This document shows positions 63,588-64,000 of a stretch of DNA of 64,000 bases, in pieces (positions within the stretch are counted from its first letter, which is position 1; each line of letters begins with the position of its first letter). The position numbers were made by a program, and so were the translations under genes. Origin of the DNA: Spinacia oleracea (Eukaryota; Streptophyta; Magnoliopsida; Caryophyllales; Amaranthaceae); contig NC_079491.1 in the NCBI RefSeq assembly GCF_020520425.1, positions 25,411,449-25,475,448 of the forward strand, read 5' to 3'. The notes beneath the pieces are model-generated. The model made no database searches. It worked only from the letters and a program-made list of their open reading frames with translations, and had not been told where the DNA came from.

Positions 63588-64000
63588 TATATTAAAACAA
63601 ACATTAAAACTTAAGAATAACACGTAGGTAAAAGTTGAACAAAAAAGTAAAAAGTTACCTTGTTTTAAATATATTTTTTGAAATTTTTATACTCAATTAT
63701 TATTAATAAACCGAGTTGTCGTCAAATAAACACATAATTCATCCTCCCTAAAAATAAAAATAAAAACACATAATTCATCCACCTTATCAAAAGGAGGACC
63801 TTTTTGTAATCTAATCTATATCCTTGCATTGGTAAGATTAGTGGTTGGAGTTGAGTAATACTCTGTAGCTTAGAGTTATACTTTGCTACAACTTAGGATA
63901 AAGAAAACTCTTAAACTAAAGAGTACTATTTTTTGAGGGGAAACTAAAGAGTACTATTTTTTTAGGATAACACACATTCAACATATATCGTTGACTTTGA
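63588..64000. other. Right edge of the window, nothing identified
   Basis: AT-rich; a short direct repeat 'AACTAAAGAGTACTATTTTT' occurs at about 63914 and 63943. Confidence 0.4.

Overview
This is nuclear DNA from a flowering plant, most likely a eudicot. The evidence is multi-exon genes with GT-AG introns, an intron-bearing tRNA-Tyr, and plant-type transposons of almost every class (MULEs, Stowaway and Tourist MITEs, hAT MITEs, Helitrons, a CACTA end, L1-type LINEs, Ty1/copia and Ty3/gypsy fossils). A Caryophyllales source is a guess from the general feel of the repeats and is not proven here.

Layout. 1-6.8 kb: a complete minus-strand gene for a mitochondrial AGT2/AGT3-type aminotransferase (9 exons, 479 aa) with a TATA box and a G-box upstream. 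7.2-15.6 kb: the 3' end of a LINE-like element, split by a compound insertion. That insertion is two 1882-bp, almost identical MULEs carrying pieces of host genes, with a non-autonomous Athila-like gag-protease retroelement between them. 16.7-19.4 kb: a 2.66-kb MULE saturated with the motif AAAAGAACA. 20.3-28.2 kb: a minus-strand AlkB-type dioxygenase gene (ALKBH1-like) whose last exon has an apparent frameshift and whose introns are full of MITEs and copia remnants. 28.5-34 kb: repeats, including a LINE that jumped into a Stowaway MITE. 35.0-37.0 kb: a complete two-exon gene for a kinase-less S-domain receptor-like membrane protein. 39.1 kb: an intact tRNA-Tyr(GUA) with a 12-nt intron. 39.5-42.1 kb: a second copy of the AAAAGAACA MULE in the opposite orientation, sitting in a decayed unidentified sequence. 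44.4-51.7 kb: a Sirevirus-type copia fossil with one LTR, pol and an extra 595-aa ORF. 51.9-57.5 kb: nested Helitrons next to a CACTA end. 58.6-63.6 kb: tandem repeats and nested MITEs, including about 500 bp of the heptamer ATTAATT.

The host genes do not form a pathway; they are ordinary neighbours separated by transposons. The most unusual structure is the pair of host-fragment-carrying MULEs. Their 9-bp target-site duplications are crossed: the outer flanks match each other and the inner flanks match each other. That suggests either recombination of a DNA circle into an existing MULE or transposition of a MULE-retroelement-MULE block as one unit. The second most notable points are the AAAAGAACA-rich MULE family and the frameshift in the AlkB-like gene.
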